Source: Acinetobacter wuhouensis (GTDB taxonomy: Bacteria > Pseudomonadota > Gammaproteobacteria > Pseudomonadales > Moraxellaceae). Taken from it: a DNA stretch of 64,000 nt. Below are positions 1 to 9,649 of the stretch, piece after piece. Location: contig NZ_CP031716.1 of NCBI RefSeq assembly GCF_001696605.3, forward strand, positions 2,852,001 to 2,916,000, written 5' to 3'. Numbering within the stretch: the first letter of the stretch is position 1; each line of letters opens with the position of its first letter. Below the pieces are notes generated by a model. The model made no database searches. It saw only the letters and a list, made by a program, of their open reading frames with translations, and was not told the origin of the DNA. Both the position numbers and the translations under genes were made by a program.

Positions 1-61
1 TTAAAAATTGCTGTCTTTTCTTATTATCAAAATCCATATTCATTCCAAAAATAATGCCCAT
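1..61 (-). other. Possible 5' end of a further gene of the T6SS cassette (partial)
   Basis: An open frame on the minus strand starts with ATG at 61 and runs off the left edge. It encodes MGIIFGMNMDFDNKKRQQFL and begins 13 bases after the stop of the preceding gene. No convincing ribosome binding site is visible and only 20 residues can be read, so it may be chance. If real, it would be the next gene of the VgrG-effector-immunity unit. Confidence 0.2.
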
Positions 62-73
62 AAAGGCATCAAG

Positions 74-1237
74 TTATTCTTCACCATCAAACTGCCAATA
101 CACATCACCCCAATCACTTTTCACATCGGGGAATATATCTTCTTGTTTAAAATATTGACGAGAGTTTTCTTTAGCTACAGTGAACCAATAACCAGTGTGT
201 GGACATTTTTGACCAGCTTTCATTGAAGATAAAAAGTCTTCCTCTAGTGTATTATCAGGATTTAAAATAACATCCCATTTTTTACCATTGAATCGGTAAA
301 TTACTTTGTCCGTTAATACCCAAAGAACATTGTTTGTAGACTCGACTGTACTAACTTCTGTGCCATATGGGATTATTTCTAATATTTCATACTTACTATT
401 TGAATATTTATATAAACCAGTTGATGCTGCGATATAAAGGTCTTCTTTAAAATAACAAGACTGATAAAAAGAATCATTGATTGAAATATCTTTTAAATTT
501 ATAAATCCTGACTCATTATTACCATAAAATACAGTACCATAGTCTCCAACTACTATTATATTTACACCATCAGGACACAAACAAATATGGTGCAAACCAG
601 ATGGAGTTCTCTTATCATTAATTTCCCATTTTCCTTCTGTTTTACAGGCAACAAATCCTCCTTCTTGATCTTCACCACATGCATATAAACAATTTAAATT
701 ATGACCATTGATATCGTATATTTCACGCGAGGGTTCTTCATAGTCTAAATTTAATATTTCTTCTGGTTTAATCTTTTGATATTCCACTTTAGGAAGTAAT
801 AAGCCTAAATCGTCATGTAACCATTCTTTTTCTGCCTTTTTGTATATTTGACCTGCACTTCCACACGTATAAAAGCTTGATTGTATATTTCTAATTTTAT
901 TTAATGTTCCGTAAAAAAAATCAGGGTTACTAAATCCTACATCTTCAATTTTCTCGTATGTGATTTTTTGAGATGAGTAAAACTCAATTTGTCCATCTAA
1001 GCTTACAGAGAGCATTGTACGCCTAGTACTTTCAGTTTTAGGAACCAAGGCGACTGATATTGATTTAAATTCAAAATTATCGTGGTCGTGCCATTGACCA
1101 TCTAAATGATCATAAAAGCTCATTCTCGAACATTCTATTTCAGAATCAAGGCTATCAAAAGTTGACGCCACATAAAACATATCATCATCGATTAAGCATC
1201 CAGCTATATACGATACATTCAAATTTTTTAACTTCAT
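74..1237 (-). CDS. Candidate T6SS immunity protein, beta-propeller-like
   Basis: This 387-residue protein is not recognised as a named family. It has no signal peptide and no membrane segment. Short repeats such as 'LNCLYACGEDQEGG', 'ICLCPDGVNIIVVGDYG' and 'YIAASTGLYKY' look like successive blades of a WD40/YCF48-like propeller. The last 50 residues hold a Cys-Pro-x-Thr-Gly-x-Trp-like motif (GQKCPHTGYWF), a short tail I associate with proteins encoded next to T6SS effectors. Its start overlaps the stop of the upstream nuclease gene by four bases (ATGA), so the two are translationally coupled. Position and coupling suggest it is the cognate immunity protein or an effector-associated accessory; this is inference from context. 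The gene is complete. Confidence 0.6.
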   Translation of the reverse strand: MKLKNLNVSYIAGCLIDDDMFYVASTFDSLDSEIECSRMSFYDHLDGQWHDHDNFEFKSISVALVPKTESTRRTMLSVSLDGQIEFYSSQKITYEKIEDVGFSNPDFFYGTLNKIRNIQSSFYTCGSAGQIYKKAEKEWLHDDLGLLLPKVEYQKIKPEEILNLDYEEPSREIYDINGHNLNCLYACGEDQEGGFVACKTEGKWEINDKRTPSGLHHICLCPDGVNIIVVGDYGTVFYGNNESGFINLKDISINDSFYQSCYFKEDLYIAASTGLYKYSNSKYEILEIIPYGTEVSTVESTNNVLWVLTDKVIYRFNGKKWDVILNPDNTLEEDFLSSMKAGQKCPHTGYWFTVAKENSRQYFKQEDIFPDVKSDWGDVYWQFDGEE

Positions 1238-2706
1238 TCTCTTACCCCACCATTACCTTTTGTTTTAGGATTACCGAATATTCCAGGATTTGCTTTTTTC
1301 GCATCAGTAGCAAAGACTCCTATTCGGACTCTGTAATTAACATTAATTCCTTTTGATTGGTGATAGACTCTTAATTCAGTAGTCATTTTAACCGCAGTAC
1401 ATTTTTTTAATACAAATGAGACAGCTTTAGCTCCAATTACTTCAACTTCAGCAATAGGTGCTGTTCCTTTAGGTTGTAGCACATTTTTCAAGGTACTTTC
1501 TAATGATGAAAATTTCTTATGTATCTTGCCATGTTCGTTTAATGGTTTTGGTGTGGCACCTTTGACGCAAATAGCTAAACCGTCATTTGTTGAAAGTCCA
1601 CCTGTCAATTGGCTTCTGTCTTGACCACTTCTAGGACCAAGCCTAAAGCATCTATCAGGAACAACATGATGCCCTGTTTTATTTAATGGTTTACATACAT
1701 TCCACCCATATGGGGTAAGTTTACAAGGATCATCATCTACATCACTTTTCTTGTCTTTCTTTTTATCATCATCTTTGCGTGTATGCTTATTTGTTGATCC
1801 TGAACCACCTGTACCTTCACCACGTTTATCTGCATTGTAAACATTTGGAGGAGGTGCGCCATTTGCAGTCGCATATTTAGGATTAAGCTCCTGCAGCAAC
1901 TGATCAAATCCTCGTTTAACATCTGCAAAAAAATCATCAATTTTATTCTTAAAACTTTTAAAAATTCCATTGATTGTATTCACCAAGTCTCCAGCAACTT
2001 TGACTCCTTTTTGATAGATTTTTTGTAATCCATCGCGCATTTTTGTCATTAACTTAACTGTTGAATCATAAGCACTTTTCGCAGCAGCTTTCCAATCGAA
2101 TTTCTTTAGCCATGTTTGAGGGGATGCGCCCCAAGGAATTTTTGATTTAATTTTATTAATAAGTGGGTTTTTAAACAATTTTTCCATATGTTTTAAAAGG
2201 GTGAGTAAATTAAGTTTACTTGCACCTTTTTTTAATAATTTAACTATGGTCTTAATTGCAGAACCAAATTCAGGTATGAATCCGACAGCAGTTATGCATA
2301 AATTAAACCAATCTCCAGCATTCTGATAATTATGATCATGAATCGAAATGATATTAGCGATCAAATCCCGAACATCGCAAACTTGATCGACAACAGGAAT
2401 TAGACTAATTACTCCCCCAACAATAATTTGCCCTGTTGTTGGATTTTGATTGAAATCACCTTTTAATACGCCTGCTATGAATGATTTATCTCTATTTTTG
2501 ATCAAATCTACATTCATAGTTACAGCTAAGGCGATTGGGTGAAATAAAAAAACTTTGGATGCAATTCCAATAACATCATCAAAGAAACCTTTGTCTCGCT
2601 TAATAAAGGTTTCTAACTTATTACCAGCATCCCAAAAGCCTTTTTGTGCATCTTCATATTTTAAGGAAACAATATAGTTCCAAAAGTTTTCATTTTTTGT
2701 TGTCAT
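1234..2706 (-). CDS. T6SS effector with C-terminal GHH-type HNH/Endo VII nuclease domain
   Basis: The product is 490 residues. The N-terminal half has a hydrophobic helical stretch (about residues 75-155, with 'GDFNQNPTTGQIIVGG' and 'IPVVDQVCDVRDL') of the type found ahead of toxin domains in T6SS and polymorphic-toxin effectors. A Lys/Asp/Gly-rich linker (about residues 295-325) leads to a C-terminal domain with 'GHHVVPDRCFRLG', the Gly-His-His signature of the Tox-GHH branch of the HNH/Endonuclease VII nucleases. A conserved 'HGKIHKKF' follows. No PAAR or MIX motif was seen, so loading probably depends on the VgrG encoded five bases upstream. The expected role is cutting DNA in rival cells. 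The downstream gene overlaps by four bases and likely protects the producer. The nuclease assignment rests on the motif alone. Confidence 0.75.
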   Translation of the reverse strand: MTTKNENFWNYIVSLKYEDAQKGFWDAGNKLETFIKRDKGFFDDVIGIASKVFLFHPIALAVTMNVDLIKNRDKSFIAGVLKGDFNQNPTTGQIIVGGVISLIPVVDQVCDVRDLIANIISIHDHNYQNAGDWFNLCITAVGFIPEFGSAIKTIVKLLKKGASKLNLLTLLKHMEKLFKNPLINKIKSKIPWGASPQTWLKKFDWKAAAKSAYDSTVKLMTKMRDGLQKIYQKGVKVAGDLVNTINGIFKSFKNKIDDFFADVKRGFDQLLQELNPKYATANGAPPPNVYNADKRGEGTGGSGSTNKHTRKDDDKKKDKKSDVDDDPCKLTPYGWNVCKPLNKTGHHVVPDRCFRLGPRSGQDRSQLTGGLSTNDGLAICVKGATPKPLNEHGKIHKKFSSLESTLKNVLQPKGTAPIAEVEVIGAKAVSFVLKKCTAVKMTTELRVYHQSKGINVNYRVRIGVFATDAKKANPGIFGNPKTKGNGGVRE

Positions 2707-2711
2707 TTTTA

Positions 2712-5531
2712 TTACTCAAAATCTAAACCATTTAGGGCAGGATTATCTTCACTTTCACCAACTGGATGTTCTCGCGCATCATCACCATAGGTAATTTTTG
2801 CTTTACCACTTGGAGGTACATTTTTGAGTAAAGCTTTCCCTTTTGCATCTAAGTAACCCTCAAAAACAGTCCCATCCTCAAATTCAGCCTTGTATTTCGC
2901 TCCTTGTACTGGTTCATCATTTGAATGTAAATATTCTAAAACCATGTCATTTTGATTTGCATTAAAAGGAAGATGAGGAACAATAGGGTTTACCTGAGCA
3001 CCACCCATGAACTTCTGCTGACCAGACTTCACCTCAAACAAACCACCAGTCGTTGGAAATATACCTGAACCATTAATCTTAAGTTCTGAACCACCGCCGA
3101 TTAAGCGAATTTCTTTGGGGCTGGTAATATAGACAGTATCTTCAGTCGAAATGATTTGAATGCCTTTACGTGCAATCAAATCAGCTCCATCACCTTGTGC
3201 TTGGATTTCAACTTTGCCTTTGCCCGCGAATAGTCGCACACCTTCTTGTGCTGCAAATAGACTGATTTTACTTTGAGCGTGTGCAAGTAAATTCTTTTGC
3301 GTACTCAGGTTAATGCTATCTCCAGCACTATGGCTGATTTGTCCATCTGCGGATAAATGAATATCTTCATTCGTTGTAAGAGCAATTGAGTTTGGTGAAG
3401 TCAGTATCATTAAAGCTTGTTTAAAGGCTTTCGCTTTGGTTTCACTTTCTTGTTCGATCTGTTCAATGAACTGTTTCAGATTATCCAATACTTCCAAAGG
3501 ATCAGTTTGTTGATTCTTAGCAACTTCACTTAAAGCTTTTGAGTTATTTAAATTTGATTCAAGTTGTGATTTAGCTTCTGGTGCATCTAAGTGATGACCA
3601 CTGGCTGAATCTTGTTTATAGGTTGAAAGCAATAAGCCTTGTTTGGCTCTGACTGCACCCCATTGATCAGTCCTTAACTCAAATCCTTCTCCACGACTTT
3701 CACTGGTTTCTTTGTCTTTAGGATGACTCAGATGTCCTAGATTGATTTGTGTTGCACCATGACTGCTTTGTAGTTGGCTACTGATTTGTCCTGTCGTGTC
3801 ATCAAAGCGGAGTTGTCCAAAGCCTTCGCCTTTAACTTCTTTTGAGCGAATACCTGAAAGTTTTTTGGTATCAGGAAGTTGTCCTTTGGCATCGAACTTG
3901 GTTGGACTTCGTTGCGCTTCATGAATGCGTCCAACCACATAAGGACGATCAATATTGCCATCAAAGAAGTTAATGACAACAATTTCGCCTATACGCGGTA
4001 AGAATCTTGCACCATAGCCTTCACCCGCCCAAGGGGTGAGTACATCTACCCAAGCAGAATCCGTATCATTGTTATTTGAGCCTGCACCACCATCATGTTC
4101 ATGGTCTTCATTTCGTGTGAAGAGGAATCGAACTTTGATACGCCCCCATTCATCAACATGAATTTCTTCACCTTCAATGCCAACCACTTTGGCACGTTGT
4201 GGATGTGTAGTTGGTCGATCTTCAAGTGGGTTATACGCAGGAGCGATATCAATTTGACGTCGTTGTAGAATGAGGTTATTGGCTTGGCGTTCATCTTTGT
4301 TATTGGTACTGATGTTGTCTAGTTGCCAATGGCTTTGTTGCAGTAATGCCGTGACTTGATCTGTTAGGTCTTTAGGCAAATTATTCTGATTATAAAAGGT
4401 TTTCGAAGTGATCAAGAACTCTTTATCTGAACCAGAGTGTTGATCTATTTCGGGATGCTCACTGAACTCAAACCAATACCCGACATGTGCATCGCGTACT
4501 GTGGATGTTGCTGTAAATTGTTTGGCTTGTGAATCGTAGTATTTACTGAGATTTTCATTCAACTTTTCAATTTGGTTATTGCCTGATTTTGTTGCGCCAT
4601 CTTCGCCTTTGAGGTCTTGTATCCATGCAGGGCTAACATGAAAGGCTTGTTCTAAACCTAAACTTGCAACATCTTGATTGTCTGAATGTTTATGGCTGGT
4701 GAGAACTGAGCTTGCTCCTTCTTCTTGTTCTAAAGCATCGGCTTGCCATCTTTGTACATGAACTGCGGTCGGTTGTATGGAGCGTTGTCCTGTAAAGGCA
4801 GTGATACTGTCTTGTTTCTCTGTTGCGCTACTACGATGAAAGCGAATATTACGACGGTCTAAGGCTTGGTATTGAGCATTGTTATCAATCAAGCGAAGCT
4901 TTTGTGGTTGAATCTGCTCTGATGAGCTAGATACTTTGTGCTGTGCTTCATCTATCAGCGTGCTTACCCCTTCGGATGCTAAAAGCCGTTTGATAAAGTC
5001 AAAGTCTAGTTCATTACTCTGCATGATGAATGGGCGTATATCGTAGCTTTTACTGAGTCCACTTTTATCTAGAGTGAGGCTTGAAGCCAGTAAAGGGCTT
5101 TTAGACTGCCACTCCTTAAAAAGTATTTCTACAACTTCAATTGCTGTCTTATTCATGAAGACACGAGAATTTCTTCGGTATTTAAAAAGTGCGGTTGGGT
5201 CTTCAACGGTGAGACGATAAAGCGTCAATGAACCATCACTTGCACCAACATCCGCTTGGGTAATAATGCCTGTGGTACGAGTCAGTTGCGATTTGTCTGT
5301 GACAACATCAATTGCCACTTGGCTACCAATAAAGTTTTTTAAAGCAATGGTCGCCTCTGTAGCAAGGCAAATCAGTTGCAAATGAACACCATCATTGAGT
5401 TGGTGTGTGCCATCAATACGTTGTAAAAAAACTTTATTATTCAAATCTGAGTTTGAAAACTGGACATGAATAGCACGTTTTTGCGCAGTAAGTCCAAGTT
5501 GCTCTAAGGCAGAGTAAATATTGATTGCCAT
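2712..5531 (-). CDS. vgrG: Type VI secretion spike protein VgrG (TssI)
   Basis: VgrG trimers form the spike of the T6SS puncturing device and carry effectors out of the cell. The N-terminal half has the gp27-like fold with typical Vgr phrases. A gp5/OB-like part follows at about residues 475-560, with 'DEWGRIKVRFLF', 'WVDVLTPWAGEGYGARFLPR' and 'DRPYVVGRIHE'. The DUF2345-type beta-helix comes next ('EVKSGQQKF' near its end). The last roughly 80 residues look like a transthyretin/carboxypeptidase-regulatory-like adaptor ('EPVQGAKYKAEFEDGTVFEG'). An open frame continues upstream to 5591, but the protein begins naturally at MAINIYSALEQ, the ATG at 5531, giving 939 residues. The effector gene follows after five bases. 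No tss structural genes are in the window, so this is an orphan vgrG island. Confidence 0.92.
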   Translation of the reverse strand: MAINIYSALEQLGLTAQKRAIHVQFSNSDLNNKVFLQRIDGTHQLNDGVHLQLICLATEATIALKNFIGSQVAIDVVTDKSQLTRTTGIITQADVGASDGSLTLYRLTVEDPTALFKYRRNSRVFMNKTAIEVVEILFKEWQSKSPLLASSLTLDKSGLSKSYDIRPFIMQSNELDFDFIKRLLASEGVSTLIDEAQHKVSSSSEQIQPQKLRLIDNNAQYQALDRRNIRFHRSSATEKQDSITAFTGQRSIQPTAVHVQRWQADALEQEEGASSVLTSHKHSDNQDVASLGLEQAFHVSPAWIQDLKGEDGATKSGNNQIEKLNENLSKYYDSQAKQFTATSTVRDAHVGYWFEFSEHPEIDQHSGSDKEFLITSKTFYNQNNLPKDLTDQVTALLQQSHWQLDNISTNNKDERQANNLILQRRQIDIAPAYNPLEDRPTTHPQRAKVVGIEGEEIHVDEWGRIKVRFLFTRNEDHEHDGGAGSNNNDTDSAWVDVLTPWAGEGYGARFLPRIGEIVVINFFDGNIDRPYVVGRIHEAQRSPTKFDAKGQLPDTKKLSGIRSKEVKGEGFGQLRFDDTTGQISSQLQSSHGATQINLGHLSHPKDKETSESRGEGFELRTDQWGAVRAKQGLLLSTYKQDSASGHHLDAPEAKSQLESNLNNSKALSEVAKNQQTDPLEVLDNLKQFIEQIEQESETKAKAFKQALMILTSPNSIALTTNEDIHLSADGQISHSAGDSINLSTQKNLLAHAQSKISLFAAQEGVRLFAGKGKVEIQAQGDGADLIARKGIQIISTEDTVYITSPKEIRLIGGGSELKINGSGIFPTTGGLFEVKSGQQKFMGGAQVNPIVPHLPFNANQNDMVLEYLHSNDEPVQGAKYKAEFEDGTVFEGYLDAKGKALLKNVPPSGKAKITYGDDAREHPVGESEDNPALNGLDFE

Positions 5532-5991
5532 TTTTAGGTCTTTGTAATAATTCTTAATACTGTGATTAATTATACAAAAGAAATATTTCAAGCTCTATGT
5601 AGATTTGTATATGAGCGATATGTTATGCCTTTTTATTGTAGCTAAATTTTTATCGCTCCCAAATTTAAGGTTGCTTATTATTCTGAACTTAAAGTCACTT
5701 TAATTGATTGATCACAGTTTAATTTGTTGCTTGGTTGTGTTGAAATTTTCTACAATTTGCTTAAATTTGATTTTCAAATTGAAAATGAAGTCCTTATCTA
5801 TGAAAAGTCGAAGCCAGCTTACTGTTCGACGTAAAGGTGGTGTTTTGTATTTCCACTCTAAGAACGCATACATAACTCACTACTATTCTTCACTCGTATG
5901 ATATCAATGATTAGAATCTAATATTGAGTAATACATGGCAATATCTAGATCTGACTACAAATAAATCACAAGATTACGAATTGAATACCAA
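5532..5991. other. Intergenic region upstream of vgrG
   Basis: About 460 AT-rich bases lie between the divergent end of def and the start of vgrG. A 65-codon plus-strand frame at 5704-5901 has no recognisable product or ribosome binding site and was not accepted. The vgrG promoter must lie here, but no clear -35/-10 pair could be assigned. Confidence 0.5.
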
Positions 5992-6471
5992 CTACACCCT
6001 TTCCACAAACAACACGCCATCCAAATGATCAACTTCATGTTGCACAATCCGCGCAGGAAAACCCTGAAATGTTTGAGTGATCTCATCGCTATTTAAAGTT
6101 TGATATTTCACAGTAATCTGTTCAGCGCGCGCAACTTCACCTCTTTCATTGGGCACACTTAAACAACCTTCTTCACCAAGCACGGTTTGAACTGATTTTT
6201 GAATAATTTCAGGATTCACCATGACAATGGCATCCATTTCAGGTGCATCGGGATAACGTGGATTAGGACGAGAAGCAACGATAATCACACGTTTAGACAC
6301 ATAAACTTGCGGTGCTGCAATTCCTACACCATTGCGTTCTCGCATCGTGCTATGCATTGCCTTAGAAAGCTCCAATAACCACGTGCTTGAAAACTCAGTC
6401 TCAGCTACAGGTGAAGCAATTAATTTTAAAATAGCTTCACCACGTTGGGCGACTGGTAAAATCGTACTCAT
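5992..6471 (-). CDS. def: Peptide deformylase
   Basis: The enzyme removes the formyl group from the initiator methionine of new proteins in the cytoplasm. All three catalytic motifs of the family are present: GVGIAAPQ (about residue 48), EEGCLSVP (about residue 100, with the metal-binding Cys) and QHEVDHLDG (about residue 143, the HExxH metal site). The 159-residue length is normal for the family. It is not next to fmt here, so it is probably a second, unlinked deformylase copy; many Acinetobacter relatives encode more than one. It is monocistronic, facing away from the small membrane protein gene at 6669. Confidence 0.93.
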   Translation of the reverse strand: MSTILPVAQRGEAILKLIASPVAETEFSSTWLLELSKAMHSTMRERNGVGIAAPQVYVSKRVIIVASRPNPRYPDAPEMDAIVMVNPEIIQKSVQTVLGEEGCLSVPNERGEVARAEQITVKYQTLNSDEITQTFQGFPARIVQHEVDHLDGVLFVERV

Positions 6472-6668
6472 AATGATCTCTTAAATATTTCAATTTAATC
6501 GCTAAAGTTTAACACTCAGACACAACATTCCAATTCACTTAAACAGCAAATATAAGTCGTAATATTGAGAAATTTTCCAATGATACAGAGCACCATCTAG
6601 AGAGTATTTATTCAGTTTACTTTAATCTGTATCTGGTAAAAAAGCGCATCACATCGAGAAATAAGTTT

Positions 6669-6872
6669 ATGAATACAACAGCATTGTTTCTAGGATTGAT
6701 CTTTAGCTCAATTGGCTTAGGCTATTTTATTTATGGTGAAAAGCAAAAAATGCCTGTCCCTTTCATTGCAGGAATCATACTGATGATCTTTCCTTATTTT
6801 ATGGAAAATATGCTGATTCTGAGTTCTATCGGTATTGTTCTCACTATTATTCCTTGGTTGCTTCGAGCTTAA
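6669..6872 (+). CDS. Small integral membrane protein
   Basis: A 67-residue protein made almost entirely of hydrophobic segments, roughly residues 3-23, 29-46 and 48-65. The short turn 'YGEKQKMPVP' between the first two suggests a two- to three-helix inner-membrane protein. It starts with ATG and lies alone between def and a permease gene. The family resembles small 'amino acid transport'-type hypothetical proteins of gammaproteobacteria, but I cannot name a function. It is too hydrophobic and well placed to be a chance frame. Confidence 0.7.
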   Translation: MNTTALFLGLIFSSIGLGYFIYGEKQKMPVPFIAGIILMIFPYFMENMLILSSIGIVLTIIPWLLRA

Positions 6873-7023
6873 GTAAGCTCTTTATATAAATCAAACTGAG
6901 GTAAAATATTTCAAAAATGATAATAAATTGTTTTATACATCACAATAAAGTTTAATTATTCAACTAAAAATTTAAGCTATAGAATTAAATCATTTTATTC
7001 ATTGAAGTTTTGGAAAGCTGTCT

Positions 7024-8310
7024 ATGACCGAACAAACGCGTCTATCCTCGGAAGACAAACGTACACTAGGTTTATCGTCATTAGGTGGCGCACTCGAATT
7101 TTATGACTTTGTCATTTATGTTTTTTACGCAAAAATCATTGCAGAACTATTCTTTCCTACGACATTAAGTCCTTTTTGGGCAATGCTGAATACCTATGGC
7201 ATTTTCGCTGCGGGCTATTTCTTCCGACCCTTAGGCGGAATCGTCATGGCACATTTTGGCGATCTCGTCGGACGTAAGCGATTATTTAGTTTATCTATTT
7301 TACTCATGGCATTACCTACTTTAATGATTGGAGTCATGCCCACTTATGCAGAAATCGGTTTAGCCGCCCCACTGCTTCTATTATTGATGCGCGTAGTTCA
7401 AGGCATTGCAATTGGTGGAGAAATTCCCGCAGCGTGGACCTTTGTTTCTGAACATGTCCCTGACAAGAAAATTGGTTTTGCCAATGGTTTACTGACCGCA
7501 GGTTTATCTTTGGGTATTTTACTCGGAGCACTCATGTCGCTCTTCATTTCACTCAAATTTAATGAAGCTGAAATACATGCATGGGCATGGCGTATTCCAT
7601 TTATTGCAGGCGGTATTTTTGGATTAATTGCTTTATATCTGAGAACTTATCTTAAAGAAACGCCTGTTTTCAAAGCGATGCAAGCAAAAAAACAACTTTC
7701 AAAAGAGTTACCTGTTAGACAAGTTTTAGCTTCACATAAATCAGCTGTCATGATCGGCATGCTATTTACATGGTTTTTGACTGGATGCGTGGTCGTAATT
7801 ATTTTAGCCATGCCAAACTTACTGACAGGTTCATTCGGCTTTCAACGAGCAGATGCATTTCAAATGCAAAGTGCAGCGATTCTTATGCAAATGATAGGCT
7901 GTATTCTCGCTGGATTATTGGCTGATCGCTTTGGTGCAGGACGTATTCTTGGATTGGGTTCATTGGGCGTTGCCTTGATTGCCGCTATTTTTTATCTCAG
8001 CTTAGGGCATGTTCATTCATCTACAATATTTGGCTTATATATGCTCTTGGGATTATTTTCAGGTACTGTCGGCGTGGTGTCATATAGTATGGTGAAAATG
8101 TTCCCTGCTCAAATCCGATTTTCGGGAATTTCTTTTTCTTATAACGTCGCTTATGCGATTGCAGGTGGCTTAACACTTCCACTGGTTCAATGGCTGAGTT
8201 TGTATAGTGATATTGGTGCGATGTACTATATTTTTGCCTTGTGTATGATCACGATCATCACCAGTTTATTTTACCGTAAGAAATTTGAAGTAAATCCAAA
8301 CAAAAACTAA
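7024..8310 (+). CDS. MFS permease of the metabolite:H+ symporter (MHS) family
   Basis: A 428-residue protein with twelve predicted membrane helices. The N-terminal 'LGGALEFYDFVIY' and the loop 'GDLVGRKRLF' are hallmarks of the MHS branch of the major facilitator superfamily (ProP, KgtP, citrate and shikimate permeases). 'RVVQGIAIGGEIPAAWTFVSEH' in the fourth to fifth helices fits the same family. It should import an organic acid or compatible solute with protons across the inner membrane. The substrate cannot be read from sequence or neighbours. Its stop codon overlaps by four bases with the stop of the convergent diguanylate cyclase gene, leaving no room for a terminator between them. Confidence 0.85.
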   Translation: MTEQTRLSSEDKRTLGLSSLGGALEFYDFVIYVFYAKIIAELFFPTTLSPFWAMLNTYGIFAAGYFFRPLGGIVMAHFGDLVGRKRLFSLSILLMALPTLMIGVMPTYAEIGLAAPLLLLLMRVVQGIAIGGEIPAAWTFVSEHVPDKKIGFANGLLTAGLSLGILLGALMSLFISLKFNEAEIHAWAWRIPFIAGGIFGLIALYLRTYLKETPVFKAMQAKKQLSKELPVRQVLASHKSAVMIGMLFTWFLTGCVVVIILAMPNLLTGSFGFQRADAFQMQSAAILMQMIGCILAGLLADRFGAGRILGLGSLGVALIAAIFYLSLGHVHSSTIFGLYMLLGLFSGTVGVVSYSMVKMFPAQIRFSGISFSYNVAYAIAGGLTLPLVQWLSLYSDIGAMYYIFALCMITIITSLFYRKKFEVNPNKN

Positions 8311-9512
8311 ATCGTTTGGCGACGTTCCTTAGGTACTATCGCTTTAATTTCAAAAAAGTGGCGTACTTGATTACGCCCATTTCTTTTAGCTAAATATAAA
8401 GCTTGGTCAGCTTGACGTACAACTTCTTCTTTAGAGTGAATTGGATAGCGCGCAACAGTAATCCCAAAACTAGCGGAAACTTGTAGTTTTTGTTGATGAT
8501 CTAAATAAATGATTTCAGATGCAATTGCTTCGCGACATTGTTCCGCAACCAATATTGCATCCGCTAAACGATCGCTTTTTAAAAATATAATAAATTCTTC
8601 ACCACCAAAACGCCCAACAGTATCTTCTGCATCAATGTTTTCAGTAAGCAGCCGAGCAACACGTTTTAAAACAATATCGCCAATATCATGCCCATAGGTG
8701 TCATTAATCACTTTGAAATGATCTAAATCGAGTAAAATAATTGCAAAAGCACCTTGCTGTTCTTTTAACGACTCAAAAAGCTCCCCCATTTTGCGTCGAT
8801 TAAATATCCCTGTAAGCGAGTCGATAATACTTGCTTGCTGAATCGCTTTTTCTCGCTCACGCCACTGTATTAAAAGCGTTTCAAATAAAACAATACTAAT
8901 AAAGAAAATCGGTGCATAAAAATACACCATTGAATAAACCCAAAAACTATTTTTATACAACGGCATTGATTGTAATTGCTGACTAAAAATCGGGCTATAT
9001 TCAAGCGTTCCAGCTAGGCTCATCGAAATACAGATTAAAATAAAACTTGTAATTGGCAGTACCGTTGCATACACCACTTTCCGTTCAAACAATACTAGAG
9101 CGACTGTCACTAAACTCACATAACCTGCAATCGTGGCCGGGCTTAAAATCCCAACACAAAATCCACCAAATATGAATGATGAGCCAAAATAAGCAATGGT
9201 GATATACGGAACGAGTTTATTATAAATAGGATTTCGGTATAGAAGCTTGGTTAGCAAAATAAGGATCAAAAATCCAAATGCAAGCAAGCTATACGCAGTC
9301 ATTAAGGTCGGATAAAAATCTAAATTAATCCAAATATGTAAGTCTGAATTGGAACCGCTGATCCACCACCAGATAATCCAAGATAAAATATCCAATCCCC
9401 CTAGTAATAATACTAGGAAGCATTTGTCTATATCACGCCAATTCACGATTAATCCTATTTTCATAATAGGGGCAATCAATTGATGCATTCTTTCTCTTAG
9501 ATTCAGTCCCAT
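8307..9512 (-). CDS. Membrane-bound diguanylate cyclase (GGDEF domain)
   Basis: The 401-residue protein has an N-terminal membrane domain of about six helices (residues 30-215) followed by a GGDEF domain that makes the second messenger c-di-GMP. Landmarks are 'DSLTGIFNRRKM' at the domain start, 'LDLDHFKVINDTYGHDIGD' for metal and substrate binding, and the active site GGEEF. The product-inhibition I-site, normally RxxD five residues before GGEEF, reads DAED here, so feedback by c-di-GMP is probably absent. The membrane part is an unnamed sensor. The gene is convergent with, and touches, the MHS permease gene. Confidence 0.9.
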   Translation of the reverse strand: MGLNLRERMHQLIAPIMKIGLIVNWRDIDKCFLVLLLGGLDILSWIIWWWISGSNSDLHIWINLDFYPTLMTAYSLLAFGFLILILLTKLLYRNPIYNKLVPYITIAYFGSSFIFGGFCVGILSPATIAGYVSLVTVALVLFERKVVYATVLPITSFILICISMSLAGTLEYSPIFSQQLQSMPLYKNSFWVYSMVYFYAPIFFISIVLFETLLIQWREREKAIQQASIIDSLTGIFNRRKMGELFESLKEQQGAFAIILLDLDHFKVINDTYGHDIGDIVLKRVARLLTENIDAEDTVGRFGGEEFIIFLKSDRLADAILVAEQCREAIASEIIYLDHQQKLQVSASFGITVARYPIHSKEEVVRQADQALYLAKRNGRNQVRHFFEIKAIVPKERRQTI

Positions 9513-9649
9513 GTCACCCTAAACCGCCAAATACAATCAAACACAGTATTTCTTACTTTATTTATTGTTTTTGATTAAAAATTAAAATATGAATATACAA
9601 CATTAACAGAAACTTATCGTTTTTATAATCTTTTTTTTAAACGATCAAT

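Noticed and set aside
5704..5901. 65-codon plus-strand open frame upstream of vgrG
   Set aside because: No ribosome binding site, no family pattern and composition like the AT-rich intergenic DNA around it.
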